Source of the DNA: CAMYLY01 sp036397755
GTDB taxonomy: Bacteria; Gemmatimonadota; Gemmatimonadetes; Gemmatimonadales; GWC2-71-9
NCBI GenBank assembly: GCA_036397755.1
Contig: DASWII010000059.1
Span: forward strand, 17,189-81,188
Direction: 5' to 3'
Length of the DNA: 64,000 nt
This document shows, one piece after another, positions 25,440-34,587 of this stretch. The notes under the pieces were generated by a model. The model had not been told where the DNA came from, did no database searches, and saw nothing but the letters and a program-made list of their open reading frames with translations. Position 1 is the first letter of the stretch. The number at the start of each line of letters is the position of its first letter. Made by a program: the position numbers and the translations under genes.

Positions 25440-27188
25440 ATGGAAATCTTCGATCGGATCGTCGCGACACTGAACGGATGGGTGTGGAATCTTGGGGTCC
25501 CCATCAAGGGCGAGATCATACCGTTCGTCGTGATGGCGTTGCTCGGAACCGGCGTATTCCTGACGCTGCGATTGCGCTTCATCCAGATTCGGCGCCTTGG
25601 CCACGGGTTCGCTGTCACTTCCGGCAAGTATGACGACCCGAACGAACCCGGGGATGTGTCCCACTTCCAAGCGCTCACGACCGCGCTCTCGGCGACAGTT
25701 GGGATCGGCAACATCGCGGGCGTGGCGATCGCGATTCACTGGGGAGGGCCGGGCGCACTGTTCTGGATGTGGGTGACCGCCGCCCTGGGAATGGCGGTCA
25801 AGTACACGGAGGTCACACTCGCCCAGCACTATCGCGTGACGGAGGAAGGCGCGAGTCGGATGCAGGGAACGGTCTCCGGGGGGCCCATGTACTACATCGA
25901 GCGCGGCCTCGGACCCGCATGGAAGCCGCTCGCGGTGTTCTTCGCGCTCATGCTCGGGTTCACGGCGTTTCTCACAGGCAACGCGGTTCAGGCGAACACG
26001 GTCGCCGACTCGATGCAGACGACGTTCGGCATCCCCGCGTTCGCGACGGGAGCTGCGACGGCCATGATCGTGGCGACGGTGGTGATCGGCGGCATCAGTC
26101 GCATCGGGCGGGTGACCAGCGTGCTCGCCCCCCTGATGGCGGCGATCTACGTGCTCGGGGCGCTGACGATCATTGTGACTCATCTTGACGCACTGCTGCC
26201 CGCCATTACGGACATCTTCCGCGAGGCCTTCAATCCCACGGCAGGCGTGGCCGGTACCGGGGTTGGTGCACTGCTCGTCACGATGATGTGGGGGGTGCGC
26301 CGGGGTCTGTTTTCCAATGAAGCGGGCCAAGGATCCGCGCCGATCGCACACGCCGCCGCCCAAACCGACGAGCCCGTTTCCGAGGGCGTCGTTGCACTGC
26401 TCGAACCGTTCATCGACACCATTGTGATTTGTACGATGACCGGTTTGGTGGTCGTGATGACGGGTGTGTGGAACGACCGCCAGCCAACGGAGATCCTGCT
26501 GACGGGCGGTGATCTCTCCTACGTTTCGCGGGACGCCGACCTACGTCGCGCCGCGCTTCGGACGGCCGCACCGATCCAGATCGTCGACGGGTACCATGCC
26601 AACGTCGCCCCCGGTGCGCCGCACGTCGCCTGGCACGAGGTGGAGGTGGAGCGCCTGTTCGTCGATGCGGCGTTGTCGATTCCGTTTACCGGAACGATCA
26701 CGCCAGCCGGCGACGGCAACCTTGGTGTGGCCCGCGCGGCCGACGGCACGGGGTATGGATCCCTGTTCGGTGAGGCCGTGGAGAGTGGCGCACCGCTCAC
26801 GGCATGGGCCTTCCAGCGCGGGCTCCCGGGCAACTGGGGCAACTTCATCGTCCTGGTGTCCGTGCTGTTGTTCGCGGTCTCCACGGCCATTTCGTGGAGC
26901 TACTACGGCGATCGATGCGCGAACTACTTGTTCGGACCGAAGGCCATCTTGCCCTACAAGATGGCGTTTGTGGCTATGCACTTCTTCGGGGCGGTGGTAT
27001 CACTACAGGTGATTTGGGATCTGGGCGACGTGGCACTTGGCATCGTGATTCTGCCCAACCTCTTGGCCTTGATCCTGCTCTCCGGCAAAGTGCGCGACCT
27101 CACCAACAGCTACTTCGAACGCGAACCGTGGCGCGAGAACTACGAGGTACACAAACACGTCGTGGAAGCGCGGAGGGCGCGACACTAG
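25440..27188 (+). CDS. AGCS-family sodium:amino acid symporter with a long inserted loop
   Basis: A 582-residue sodium-coupled alanine/glycine symporter. Family motifs include TALSATVGIGNIAGVA, GGPGALFWMWVTAALGMA, GGPMYYIERGLG, the FSNEAGQGSAPIAHAAA signature, and STAISWSYYGDRCANYLFG near the end. Between the helix ending VVVMTGVWN (about residue 342) and TAWAFQRGLPG (about 453) lies a hydrophilic insertion of roughly 110 residues, much longer than the loop I remember for standard members of 450-500 residues. The base composition does not change there. Start is ATG 25440; longer frames have no membrane-proximal conservation. Confidence 0.9.
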   Translation: MEIFDRIVATLNGWVWNLGVPIKGEIIPFVVMALLGTGVFLTLRLRFIQIRRLGHGFAVTSGKYDDPNEPGDVSHFQALTTALSATVGIGNIAGVAIAIHWGGPGALFWMWVTAALGMAVKYTEVTLAQHYRVTEEGASRMQGTVSGGPMYYIERGLGPAWKPLAVFFALMLGFTAFLTGNAVQANTVADSMQTTFGIPAFATGAATAMIVATVVIGGISRIGRVTSVLAPLMAAIYVLGALTIIVTHLDALLPAITDIFREAFNPTAGVAGTGVGALLVTMMWGVRRGLFSNEAGQGSAPIAHAAAQTDEPVSEGVVALLEPFIDTIVICTMTGLVVVMTGVWNDRQPTEILLTGGDLSYVSRDADLRRAALRTAAPIQIVDGYHANVAPGAPHVAWHEVEVERLFVDAALSIPFTGTITPAGDGNLGVARAADGTGYGSLFGEAVESGAPLTAWAFQRGLPGNWGNFIVLVSVLLFAVSTAISWSYYGDRCANYLFGPKAILPYKMAFVAMHFFGAVVSLQVIWDLGDVALGIVILPNLLALILLSGKVRDLTNSYFEREPWRENYEVHKHVVEARRARH

Positions 27189-27200
27189 CGGGAAGGGATT

Positions 27201-27235
27201 CGGCGGGGGGCGTGCGGTTGCTTCCCCCCCCGCCG
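27201..27235. terminator. GC-rich hairpin between converging genes
   Basis: CGGCGGGGGG pairs with CCCCCCGCCG (27226-27235) across a 15-base loop, giving a perfect 10-bp stem. It sits between the ends of the symporter gene (plus) and guaB (minus), the right place for a two-way terminator. There is no long T tract on either side, so factor-independent function is uncertain. Confidence 0.55.
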
Positions 27236-27243
27236 CCTGAACC

Positions 27244-28701
27244 TCACAAACTGTAGTTCGGCGCCTCCCGCGTCACTACGACGTCGTGGGGATGCGACTC
27301 GCGTAATCCCGCCGAGGTCACCTGGAGCATTTCCGTGTCGCCGTGCAGTTGATCCAGGGTGCAAGCGCCACAATACCCCATGCCACTCCGGATCCCCCCG
27401 ACGACCTGGAACAGGACGTCCTCCACTGGACCGCGATAGGGCACCCGACCCTCGATACCCTCAGGGACCAACTTGCGCAGCGAGGCCTCGCCCTCCTGAA
27501 AGTAGCGATCGCCGGATCCATCCTGCATCGCCGAGAGGGATCCCATGCCGCGGATGGTCTTGAATCGCCGCCCTTCGAGCAGAAAGCTCTCACCCGGACT
27601 CTCCTCCGTTCCGGCGAGCATCGAGCCCAGCATCACGCTCCCGGCGCCACAGGCCAGCGCCTTGACGGCGTCGCCCGAGTACTTGACCCCACCGTCCGCG
27701 ATGATGGGCACGTCGCCCGCTCCTGCGACGGAATCGAGAATCGCCGTGATCTGCGGCACGCCGACGCCCGTCACCACGCGCGTCGTGCAGATCGAGCCCG
27801 GTCCGATACCGACCTTGACGGCATCCGCCCCGCGCTCCACCAGTGCACGCGCGCCTTCCTCGGTGGCGACGTTCCCGCCGACGATCTGGGCGTTCGGAAA
27901 GCGTTCGCGGAGCTTGGCCACGGCGTCCAAGACGCCCTGCGAATGGCCGTGGGCGGAATCGAGCACGATCGCGTCGGCACCCGCATCGAGCAACGCGCGC
28001 GCGCGTGGTTCCGTCTCAGACCCGACGCCGACGGCCGCGGCTACGCGTAATCGACCATGCTCGTCCTTGTTCGCGTTGGGATGCTCGCGTCGCTTGATGA
28101 TGTCCTTCACGGTGATGAGCCCCCGCAGCAATCCAAGTTCGTCCACGACCGGGAGTTTCTCGATCCGGTGCTCGCCGAGCGTGCGTTCCGCCTCGTCCAG
28201 AGTCGTGCCCACGGGGGCAGTGATCAAGCGATCCTGCGTCATCGCCTCGCGGATGGGTCGGTCCATGTTCCGCTCGAACTGCAAGTCGCGATTGGTGATG
28301 ATCCCCACGAGCTTGCCGGCGTCATCCACGATGGGAACGCCCGAAATCTTGAATCGGGCCATGAGTCCGGCAGCCTCGCGGATGCTGCGGTCCGCGCCGA
28401 GCGTGATCGGGTTGAGGATCATCCCGCTCTCGGATCGCTTGACCCGGTCGACCTCCGCCGCCTGCCGATCAATCGGCATGTTCTTATGAATGACCCCGAT
28501 GCCGCCGGAGCGAGCCATGGCGATCGCCATACTCGCCTCCGTGACCGTGTCCATGGCCGCCGAAATGAGCGGGATATTGAGCGGGATGCTGCGAGTGAAT
28601 CGACCGCGCACGTCCACCTCGCGCGGATGGACGGCGGCGTGCCGCGGCACGAGCAGCACGTCGTCGAACGTGAGTGCATACCCCGCACGTAGCCGACTCA
28701 C
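27244..28701 (-). CDS. guaB: Inosine-5'-monophosphate dehydrogenase
   Basis: A 485-residue IMPDH, which oxidises IMP to XMP at the guanine branch point. It has YALTFDDVLLVP at the start, a pair of CBS domains (about residues 95-210: FKISGVPIVDD, RIEKLPVVDE), the catalytic-cysteine loop GIGPGSICTTRVVTGVG and the Arg-Tyr flap region. The start is the GTG at 28701: AGGAGGT lies seven bases upstream and the protein begins with SRLRAGYALTFDDV at once. The open frame continues upstream without conservation. It is separated from the gene behind it by 120 bases containing a small palindrome. Confidence 0.96.
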   Translation of the reverse strand: MSRLRAGYALTFDDVLLVPRHAAVHPREVDVRGRFTRSIPLNIPLISAAMDTVTEASMAIAMARSGGIGVIHKNMPIDRQAAEVDRVKRSESGMILNPITLGADRSIREAAGLMARFKISGVPIVDDAGKLVGIITNRDLQFERNMDRPIREAMTQDRLITAPVGTTLDEAERTLGEHRIEKLPVVDELGLLRGLITVKDIIKRREHPNANKDEHGRLRVAAAVGVGSETEPRARALLDAGADAIVLDSAHGHSQGVLDAVAKLRERFPNAQIVGGNVATEEGARALVERGADAVKVGIGPGSICTTRVVTGVGVPQITAILDSVAGAGDVPIIADGGVKYSGDAVKALACGAGSVMLGSMLAGTEESPGESFLLEGRRFKTIRGMGSLSAMQDGSGDRYFQEGEASLRKLVPEGIEGRVPYRGPVEDVLFQVVGGIRSGMGYCGACTLDQLHGDTEMLQVTSAGLRESHPHDVVVTREAPNYSL

Positions 28702-28781
28702 CGACCGGACCTCCTCCACCCCACGAATGGCAACACCCACCACGGCTGCCGGGCCGGGCGGGTGCGAATGCCGCAATTTCC

Positions 28782-28796
28782 TCGTTCCATGAACGA
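28782..28796. promoter_or_regulatory. Short palindrome upstream of guaB
   Basis: TCGTTC-CAT-GAACGA, 6-base arms and a 3-base centre, lies about 80 bases before the guaB start in the gap after the small DUF2281-like gene. It could be an operator or part of a terminator for the upstream gene. No T tract follows in the transcribed direction. Seen directly; role unknown. Confidence 0.25.
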
Positions 28797-28821
28797 AGTT
28801 ACAGCACGCTCCAGGGGAGGG

Positions 28822-29217
28822 TCAAGCCGGCTCTTGGACCTTCGGCTCGGCATCCAGGATGCTGTCGCCGGCAGTCGGACCGGGGCTCGGCGACGCCGCG
28901 TCCTTGGCGGCCGGTTTCGGCGACACCTGCGATTGCAGCTCGTCGGCCATGGCCTTGCCGGCGGACGCCAGATTGGACACGACCTTGCCTGCGACCTCGA
29001 GGACCCCGGCCGCTCCCTTGGCCGCCGTGGACGCAAACTCGCCAGTGCCGAGGGTATCATCGATTCCACGAGCGATCTTCTCGACGGTGGAGACCGGCCT
29101 CCGGCTCCGGTTGTACCTGGACTCCAGAAACTCTATGTAATCGAGCAACTGCCGTCCGGCGTCATCCGACAGCGCGGTGAGACGCCCAAGGATCTTCTGC
29201 GTGATTTGCTCGTCCAT
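28822..29217 (-). CDS. Small protein with DUF2281-like N-terminus
   Basis: A 131-residue protein I cannot assign. The N-terminal 35 residues (ALSDDAGRQLLDYIEFLESRY) resemble the short DUF2281 helix found in some antitoxin-like and regulatory proteins. The middle is an alanine-rich amphipathic stretch (about 55-90) with no membrane segment, and the last 35 residues are a Pro/Ser/Ala tail. It starts 9 bases after the SH3 protein's stop, with AGGAGGG before its ATG, so it is probably co-transcribed with that gene. No toxin partner is adjacent. Confidence 0.6.
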   Translation of the reverse strand: MDEQITQKILGRLTALSDDAGRQLLDYIEFLESRYNRSRRPVSTVEKIARGIDDTLGTGEFASTAAKGAAGVLEVAGKVVSNLASAGKAMADELQSQVSPKPAAKDAASPSPGPTAGDSILDAEPKVQEPA

Positions 29218-29226
29218 CGAACCCTC

Positions 29227-30255
29227 CTAAGGCTCCCTGACATCCATGGCTATGAGCTGCAGCACCGGGTTGCCCAAATAGCGAGACCGCCCGGCCCTCA
29301 CCCTCCCCACTACGACCAGATCGGTCAGAGGTTGCAACCGTTCGATGGCGGCGGCTTGATCGTCGTTGAGCACGACGTACACGAAGCCCGTCTCCGGCCG
29401 GGGGCCGCGCGCCAGCATGTAGCGGGCCCCGTTCGGGATGTCCATCCGTACTTCGTCGGCGACCTGCAGCGCCACGTACTGTAGTGTCCACTGCAGTACC
29501 TTGCCGACGAACTCTTCGGGCCGAGAGCGGACCTCCGCGCCACTGACCCCCACGAGTACCCCCGGCGATCCTGGGCGTAGCGCGTCCTCACGCACCCATC
29601 CCTCGACTTGCACCCGCACCCAGTCACCGGATCGGGCCAGGATCTTCGTTGGCGTGTCGGGTTGCAGCGTCCCGCGCACGTCGCCTTCCGGAACGCTGAC
29701 AATCTCGGTCTCCGTCGCCAGCAGTGCCCGATCCAGGCTCGGACCCGTTTCCTCGACGGCCGACACACGGCCCGGCGGGGCCACCACCGGAACGGTCGCG
29801 GGCCCTCTGGCTTCCAGGGATTGGGCCCACATCCATCCCGAACGACGGACGTGGACCCAGTTGCCCCGGCGTTCGACCTCCTCGAGCAAGCATCCAAGCT
29901 CGAGCCGCGCCAAAATCTGCCCGTTCGGTTCGTCCCGGAGATTCTCTCCGGTTGCAAGGGTCACCGAGAGATCAAACCCCGGCCCCGGTGACGCACCGAC
30001 GGAGCGGGACCAGATCCACCCCTCGAGGGTAACTGGAATCCAGCGGCCTCCTGGACCGCCCTCGAGGACAGTCCCGGGACGTACCGAGCCGAGGATCGTG
30101 GACGTGGTCGTTGAGTCCCGTCGGAAGTTCTCTTCTTGCCGCACGCGGAATTGTTGCGCTACGGCGGCCCCCCACGGTACACAGATGCCGAGGACCACCA
30201 CCAACAAGGCTGGTAGCCGGAGATGACCGTGCGTAGATTGCCTGACCCGCATCAT
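29227..30255 (-). CDS. Exported protein with three SH3-like domains
   Basis: A 342-residue exported protein. A signal peptide (about 1-33, ending GAAVAQ) precedes three bacterial SH3-type repeats, recognisable from the recurring strand patterns: NFRRDSTTTSTILGSVRPGT with WIWSRSVG, NLRDEPNGQILARLELG with WMWAQSLE, and a third ending WVREDALRP. The last 130 residues (from about 215) form a separate domain without a known name. Bacterial SH3 domains often bind peptidoglycan or peptides. It is divergent from the beta-barrel gene with only about 24 bases between start codons. Confidence 0.75.
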   Translation of the reverse strand: MMRVRQSTHGHLRLPALLVVVLGICVPWGAAVAQQFRVRQEENFRRDSTTTSTILGSVRPGTVLEGGPGGRWIPVTLEGWIWSRSVGASPGPGFDLSVTLATGENLRDEPNGQILARLELGCLLEEVERRGNWVHVRRSGWMWAQSLEARGPATVPVVAPPGRVSAVEETGPSLDRALLATETEIVSVPEGDVRGTLQPDTPTKILARSGDWVRVQVEGWVREDALRPGSPGVLVGVSGAEVRSRPEEFVGKVLQWTLQYVALQVADEVRMDIPNGARYMLARGPRPETGFVYVVLNDDQAAAIERLQPLTDLVVVGRVRAGRSRYLGNPVLQLIAMDVREP

Positions 30256-30279
30256 GTCAAAGATCGGAACGTACTCCGG

Positions 30280-30996
30280 GTGAAGTCAAACTTCGTTTTC
30301 ACTATCATCCTCGCCGCATCGACACTCACCGCCGCATTGCCTGTGGCGGCTGCGGCGCAGGTCGGCCATGCGCCGAACGCGTCTCCGTACCATTACATCC
30401 CCGGCATCCGGAGCGTCAGTCTGACGGCGGGCTACGTCTGGGGCGACGTCGGGCGCGCCGGGGTCGGGCCGTCCAACGGCATGCTGATCTCCGCGCGCGC
30501 CGATATCCGGTTGAGCGGCGCCGTGGGAGTGACGTTGAACGGCGGCGTGTTGGCGCTCGAACGCACGGTGATTGCGCCACAGGCGCCGCTGACGGAACGT
30601 AACCTCGGCGTCCACCGGCAGAGCGTGCCGTTCGCCGATCTCGGCCTGGAGCTGCTCTTGACCGGCCGGAAGACCTGGCGTGGGTTTGCCCCATACATTG
30701 GCGGGTCGGTCGGCGTCGGCGTGTCGCAAGGCGTGCCGGAGGAGCAAAGCGGGTTCTCCTTCGGTAGCAAGTTCTTCCTCATTCCCAATGCGGGCGTGCG
30801 TTACCACTTGTCGGATCGCATCAGCCTCAATATGGAGATGCGTGACATGGTGTGGCGCCTCTCATATCCCGCGGAGTACTTCCAGGAAGGAGAGGATGGC
30901 AGCGCGCCGGTGCTGGACAAGGCCGTGCATCGGAACAAGGAGTGGACCGACCACTTCGTTCTCACCCTCGGGCTGGCGTACGGGTTCGGGTTCTGA
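30280..30996 (+). CDS. Outer-membrane beta-barrel protein
   Basis: A 238-residue protein with a signal peptide (about 1-26, ending PVAAAAQ) followed by alternating strand segments (SVSLTAGYVWGDVG, GMLISARADIRLSGAVGVTL, FAPYIGGSVGVGV, FFLIPNAGVRYHLSDRISLNMEMRD) and a C-terminal strand ending LGLAYGFGF, with terminal phenylalanine, the signal recognised by the outer-membrane assembly machinery. This is the clearest sign of a diderm envelope in the window. The GTG at 30280 is chosen because earlier in-frame starts would overlap the divergent SH3 gene; function beyond a small barrel is unknown. Confidence 0.75.
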   Translation: MKSNFVFTIILAASTLTAALPVAAAAQVGHAPNASPYHYIPGIRSVSLTAGYVWGDVGRAGVGPSNGMLISARADIRLSGAVGVTLNGGVLALERTVIAPQAPLTERNLGVHRQSVPFADLGLELLLTGRKTWRGFAPYIGGSVGVGVSQGVPEEQSGFSFGSKFFLIPNAGVRYHLSDRISLNMEMRDMVWRLSYPAEYFQEGEDGSAPVLDKAVHRNKEWTDHFVLTLGLAYGFGF

Positions 30997-31033
30997 GCGG
31001 ACCTGACTCGGGCAGGCCCCTCTGGACACCGCC

Positions 31034-31651
31034 GTGCGCAGCGCGGTGCTAGCGGGCGGAACAGCCCGTCGCTTCGGCGGAATCCCGAAAGGACTCGAGA
31101 CCGCCGGTGACGCGACCCTGCTCGAGCGGGTGCTACGCGTCGTGCGCACGTGGGACCCGGCACCCACGCTCGTCGTCAGCAACGCCGTCGCCGGCCGAGT
31201 GACATATGACGGTCCGATCGTTCCCGATGCGCGCCCAGGCACCGGAAGTCTCGGGGGCCTGTTCACGGCGCTCCAGCACACCGCAGACACAACGTTGGTC
31301 ACGGCCTGGGACATGCCTTTTCTGTCCACAGGCCTCATTGCGGCCCTCAGCGACGCTCTCGCCGAGTTTGATGCCGTGATCCCTGGGAGCGATGGCCCGC
31401 TGGGACTGGAGCCGCTCTGTGCCATCTACCGACCGAGTTGCCTCCCGTCCATCGTTCGAGCGCTGGATCGGGGGGACTATCGCATGATCGGTTTCCACCA
31501 GGACATTCGGGTTCATGTGGTCCCGCTCGAGTGTGTACGCCCGTTCGGTGACCCCGAAACCATGTTCTTCAACGTGAACACCCCGGCGGATCTCACCCGA
31601 GCGAGAGAGATCCTCCGAGACCACCCCCAGTCGGGCCTCACCCATGCGTGA
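31034..31651 (+). CDS. mobA: Molybdenum cofactor guanylyltransferase
   Basis: A 205-residue MobA-like nucleotidyltransferase that adds GMP to molybdopterin-Mo. It begins with the nucleotide loop SAVLAGGTARRFGGIPKGL (LAGGxxxRxG...K) and has PGTGSLGGLFTAL, VTAWDMPFL with the metal aspartate, and the C-terminal FFNVNTPADL. Starts at a GTG. It overlaps moeA by eight bases, and this pairing strengthens the molybdenum assignment over other sugar-nucleotide transferases. No molybdoenzyme gene is in the window. Confidence 0.88.
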   Translation: MRSAVLAGGTARRFGGIPKGLETAGDATLLERVLRVVRTWDPAPTLVVSNAVAGRVTYDGPIVPDARPGTGSLGGLFTALQHTADTTLVTAWDMPFLSTGLIAALSDALAEFDAVIPGSDGPLGLEPLCAIYRPSCLPSIVRALDRGDYRMIGFHQDIRVHVVPLECVRPFGDPETMFFNVNTPADLTRAREILRDHPQSGLTHA

Positions 31652-32912
31652 GGCGGCGACCTTGCTGTCGCCGGCTGAGGCTGCGCGACGGATCCTGGAC
31701 GCGGTCGAACCGCTGGACTCGGAGACGATCCCACTCGGCGACGCACCTGACCGGGTCCTGGCGAGTGATGTCCGCAGTCCGATCGACGTCCCGCCCTGGG
31801 ACAACGCCGCCATGGACGGGTATGCCGTGAGGAGCAGCGACCTCGATGAGGGGGCTCGGACCGACACGCCCGTGACGCTCCCGGTGGTCGATCACGTGCC
31901 GGCAGGTGGAAAATCACAGGTCACCTTGGGGGCCGGACAAAGTGTGCGGGTCTTTACGGGAGCCCCCATCCCGGCCGGCGCGGATACGGTCGTGCGTCAG
32001 GAGGACGCGACCTCGATCGGCGGGGCCTCCGTGCGGATCGAGCGGTACCGAGACCTTCGCCGCAATGTGCGGCGTCGCGGAGAGGACATTCCTGCTCAGG
32101 CGACGGTATTGCGGCGCCACGCCGAACTCGGGCCTGCCCAGGTGGGCGCCCTGGCCGCCGTTGCCTGCGACATGGTTGCGGTGGTGCGAAGGCCGACCAT
32201 TGCCGTCATGGCCTCAGGCGACGAGATCGCCGACCTCGACCAGAAACCCGCGATTCTGCGCGGGGAGCGTATCGCATCGTCGAACTCCTACGCGCTGGCG
32301 GCCGCCATCGAGCTCGCGGGCGGCACCGTACGCCACCTCGGCATCGCCAAGGACGATCCCGGCGATATTGCCACACGGCTCGCCCGGGCGGCCGGCGCCG
32401 ATCTCATTGTGACGACCGCCGGCATGAGCGTCGGGCAGCACGATCACTTGCGGGAACTGCTGCTCGCACAGGCAGATGCAGCCGGGTTTTGGCGCCTCCG
32501 GGCGCGCCCCGGCGCACCGGTTGGTTTCGGTCGCATTGCAGGAGTCCCTTGGATCGGGCTTCCGGGCAATCCGGTCAGCAGCCTGGTGACGTTCGAGTTA
32601 TTTGTGCGGCCTGCACTGCGCAAGCTCGCCGGGCATAGCGCGTGGTTTCGGCGGCCGGTGCTCGTCGAGGCCGCGGAGCAGATGGCCACACCAGGGCGCT
32701 TGCAGCATTTCCTGCGCGTGACGCTGGAGCCGACCGGCGACGTTCCACTGGCACGCCTCACCGGGCCGCAGGGCTCCGGGATTCTCTCGTCCATGGTCCT
32801 CGCGGACGCGCTCTTGATCGTTCCTGAGGACCTCGAGTCAGTGGAACCAGGCACGCGCCTGCCGGCGCTTCCCTTCACCGGCTGGGCTTATCTCACGGCC
32901 GCGCCCTACTGA
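31644..32912 (+). CDS. moeA: Molybdopterin molybdenumtransferase
   Basis: A 422-residue MoeA that inserts molybdate into adenylylated molybdopterin. Typical features: the N-terminal DVPPWDNAAMDGYAV motif, GAPIPAGADTVVRQED, RRRGEDI, the MPT-binding domain MASGDEI with SSNSYAL, TTAGMSVGQHD and GLPGNPVSSLVTFELFVRPAL, then a C-terminal beta domain. Length is normal. Translation is coupled to mobA. Confidence 0.95.
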   Translation: MREAATLLSPAEAARRILDAVEPLDSETIPLGDAPDRVLASDVRSPIDVPPWDNAAMDGYAVRSSDLDEGARTDTPVTLPVVDHVPAGGKSQVTLGAGQSVRVFTGAPIPAGADTVVRQEDATSIGGASVRIERYRDLRRNVRRRGEDIPAQATVLRRHAELGPAQVGALAAVACDMVAVVRRPTIAVMASGDEIADLDQKPAILRGERIASSNSYALAAAIELAGGTVRHLGIAKDDPGDIATRLARAAGADLIVTTAGMSVGQHDHLRELLLAQADAAGFWRLRARPGAPVGFGRIAGVPWIGLPGNPVSSLVTFELFVRPALRKLAGHSAWFRRPVLVEAAEQMATPGRLQHFLRVTLEPTGDVPLARLTGPQGSGILSSMVLADALLIVPEDLESVEPGTRLPALPFTGWAYLTAAPY

Positions 32913-32934
32913 AGGCAATCACACTCCCGGGCCG

Positions 32935-34581
32935 CTACATGCGCTTGTAGGCCGGCCCCGATCCTCCCTCGCGCGGCTCCCAGCGCGGTCCGACAACATC
33001 GGTGGCCTTGCAGTCAATGCAGTTGGGCGGATTGACTCGGAGCTTGCCGTCCACGACCTCATAGACACCGGCCGGGCACAGGCTGGCATAAAACTCCGCC
33101 ACCTCCGCCGGCACGTGCTCAGCCGCCGTGAGGTGAGACGGAATCGTATCTCTGGTCTTGTTTCCCGACTTGAAGACGGCGTCCACCTTACTCACCGTGA
33201 GAGCGCCATCGGGAACGACTTGGACTGCACCGCCGGGCCGGCGGGGCTCGTCCGCGTCAGCGTGCGTTGCGATGCGGCCTCCGGGAATCCGGCCGCGTGT
33301 CAACTCCATCAGACCGGCCTTGGCCCCACCGATCACGAAGCCGCTCTTGAAGGCCAAGCGCATGTTGCGAGTACGATACAAGTCCTCGCGAATGTAGGAG
33401 GCGTCCACGAGGCGATCGTACTCGGCCAGCTTCGTGGCCGACGTATCGCCCGCCTTGAGCCCGGCGAAGATCGCCCGGGCCGCATACACCCCCGACTGCA
33501 TCGCGTAGTGAATACCCTTGAGCGAGGGCACGTCCACGAACCCCGCGGCATCACCCAACAGCACGATGCCGTCGCCCGAGCGACGCGCCGGAAGCGCGTA
33601 GAATCCTCCCTCCGGAATGGTCTTCGCGCCCCATTCGATCAGTTCCCCACCCTCCAGGTAGCCTCGGAAGAGCGGGTGGAGCTTCAGGCGCTGCAGCAAC
33701 TCGTGCACGTCGAGTGAGCGGTACGGTTGGTCCAGGCCAACCACCAATCCCAGAGCCAGCACGTTGGGCTCGAGGGGGTAGAGGAAGCTCCCCCCAAATG
33801 CGGCGTTGGGGAGTGGCCATCCCAATGTGTGAATCACGCGATCGAGCGGCGTCTTGGTCTCCCACAGCTCCTTCACGCCCAGCGCATAGATCTGCGGATT
33901 CGCCCGGGGGATCTGCTGCCACTGCATGTAGGCCTGAGCCAATCGACTGCGCGTTCCGTCCGCGAGCGCCGTGACCTTCGCGACCACGTCGGCCGCGGGC
34001 GTGTATGTGGCGAGCTTCCCACGTTCGCGATCCAACCCTGCTGGGACCGTCCGGACACCGGTCACGCGCCGCCCATCCGTCAGCAGGGCTCCGGCCGGGA
34101 ACCCCGTAAAGACGTCCACTCCCGCCGCCTGCGCCTTCTCGCCGAGCCAACGGACGATCTCGCAAATCGACGCGACACGATTGCCTTCGTTCCGCATGGT
34201 GGGCGGCGTCGGGACGCGCAATGCCCGTCGTTCGGTCAGACCGTAGACCGACTCTCGCTCCACCGCGGGACCCAAGGGGAACTCCGACGGGTCGAGGTCC
34301 GGGAAGAGCTCACGAAACGCTCGGGGGTTTACGACTGCGCCTGACAGATTGTGCTCGCCGAGGGACGCGGCCTTTTCCAGCACGCCGATGGAGAGCGGAC
34401 CGACCGCGTCGTCCATGGCCGCCAGACGCGCGAGTTCGAGGGCGCCAGCCAGCCCTGCCGGTCCGGCCCCGACGAACAACACGTCGACGTCGATGCGCTC
34501 CTCCCCCGGGGCGTCTGGCAGGATCAACTGGTCAATTGGAAGGCCCGGTTGGTACACCGCGGGAACGAACCGGTCAGACAC
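32935..34581 (-). CDS. ETF-quinone oxidoreductase with a three-cysteine cluster motif
   Basis: A 548-residue membrane-associated flavoprotein that takes electrons from ETF and reduces the quinone pool. It shows the FAD-binding VDVLFVGAGPAGLAGALELAR, the LSGAVVNPRAF loop, a quinone-site region and LLGDAAGFVDVPSLKGIHYAM. The C-terminal cluster domain has Cys502 (CPAGVYE), Cys521 and Cys524 (NCIDCKATD); the fourth ligand, normally the third Cys of CxxCxxC, is Thr527, with Asp528 beside it. The DNA around it reads cleanly, so this is not a frame error. Last gene of the etfB-etfA-ETF-QO operon, six bases after etfA. Confidence 0.93.
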   Translation of the reverse strand: MSDRFVPAVYQPGLPIDQLILPDAPGEERIDVDVLFVGAGPAGLAGALELARLAAMDDAVGPLSIGVLEKAASLGEHNLSGAVVNPRAFRELFPDLDPSEFPLGPAVERESVYGLTERRALRVPTPPTMRNEGNRVASICEIVRWLGEKAQAAGVDVFTGFPAGALLTDGRRVTGVRTVPAGLDRERGKLATYTPAADVVAKVTALADGTRSRLAQAYMQWQQIPRANPQIYALGVKELWETKTPLDRVIHTLGWPLPNAAFGGSFLYPLEPNVLALGLVVGLDQPYRSLDVHELLQRLKLHPLFRGYLEGGELIEWGAKTIPEGGFYALPARRSGDGIVLLGDAAGFVDVPSLKGIHYAMQSGVYAARAIFAGLKAGDTSATKLAEYDRLVDASYIREDLYRTRNMRLAFKSGFVIGGAKAGLMELTRGRIPGGRIATHADADEPRRPGGAVQVVPDGALTVSKVDAVFKSGNKTRDTIPSHLTAAEHVPAEVAEFYASLCPAGVYEVVDGKLRVNPPNCIDCKATDVVGPRWEPREGGSGPAYKRM

Positions 34582-34587
34582 GGTCGA

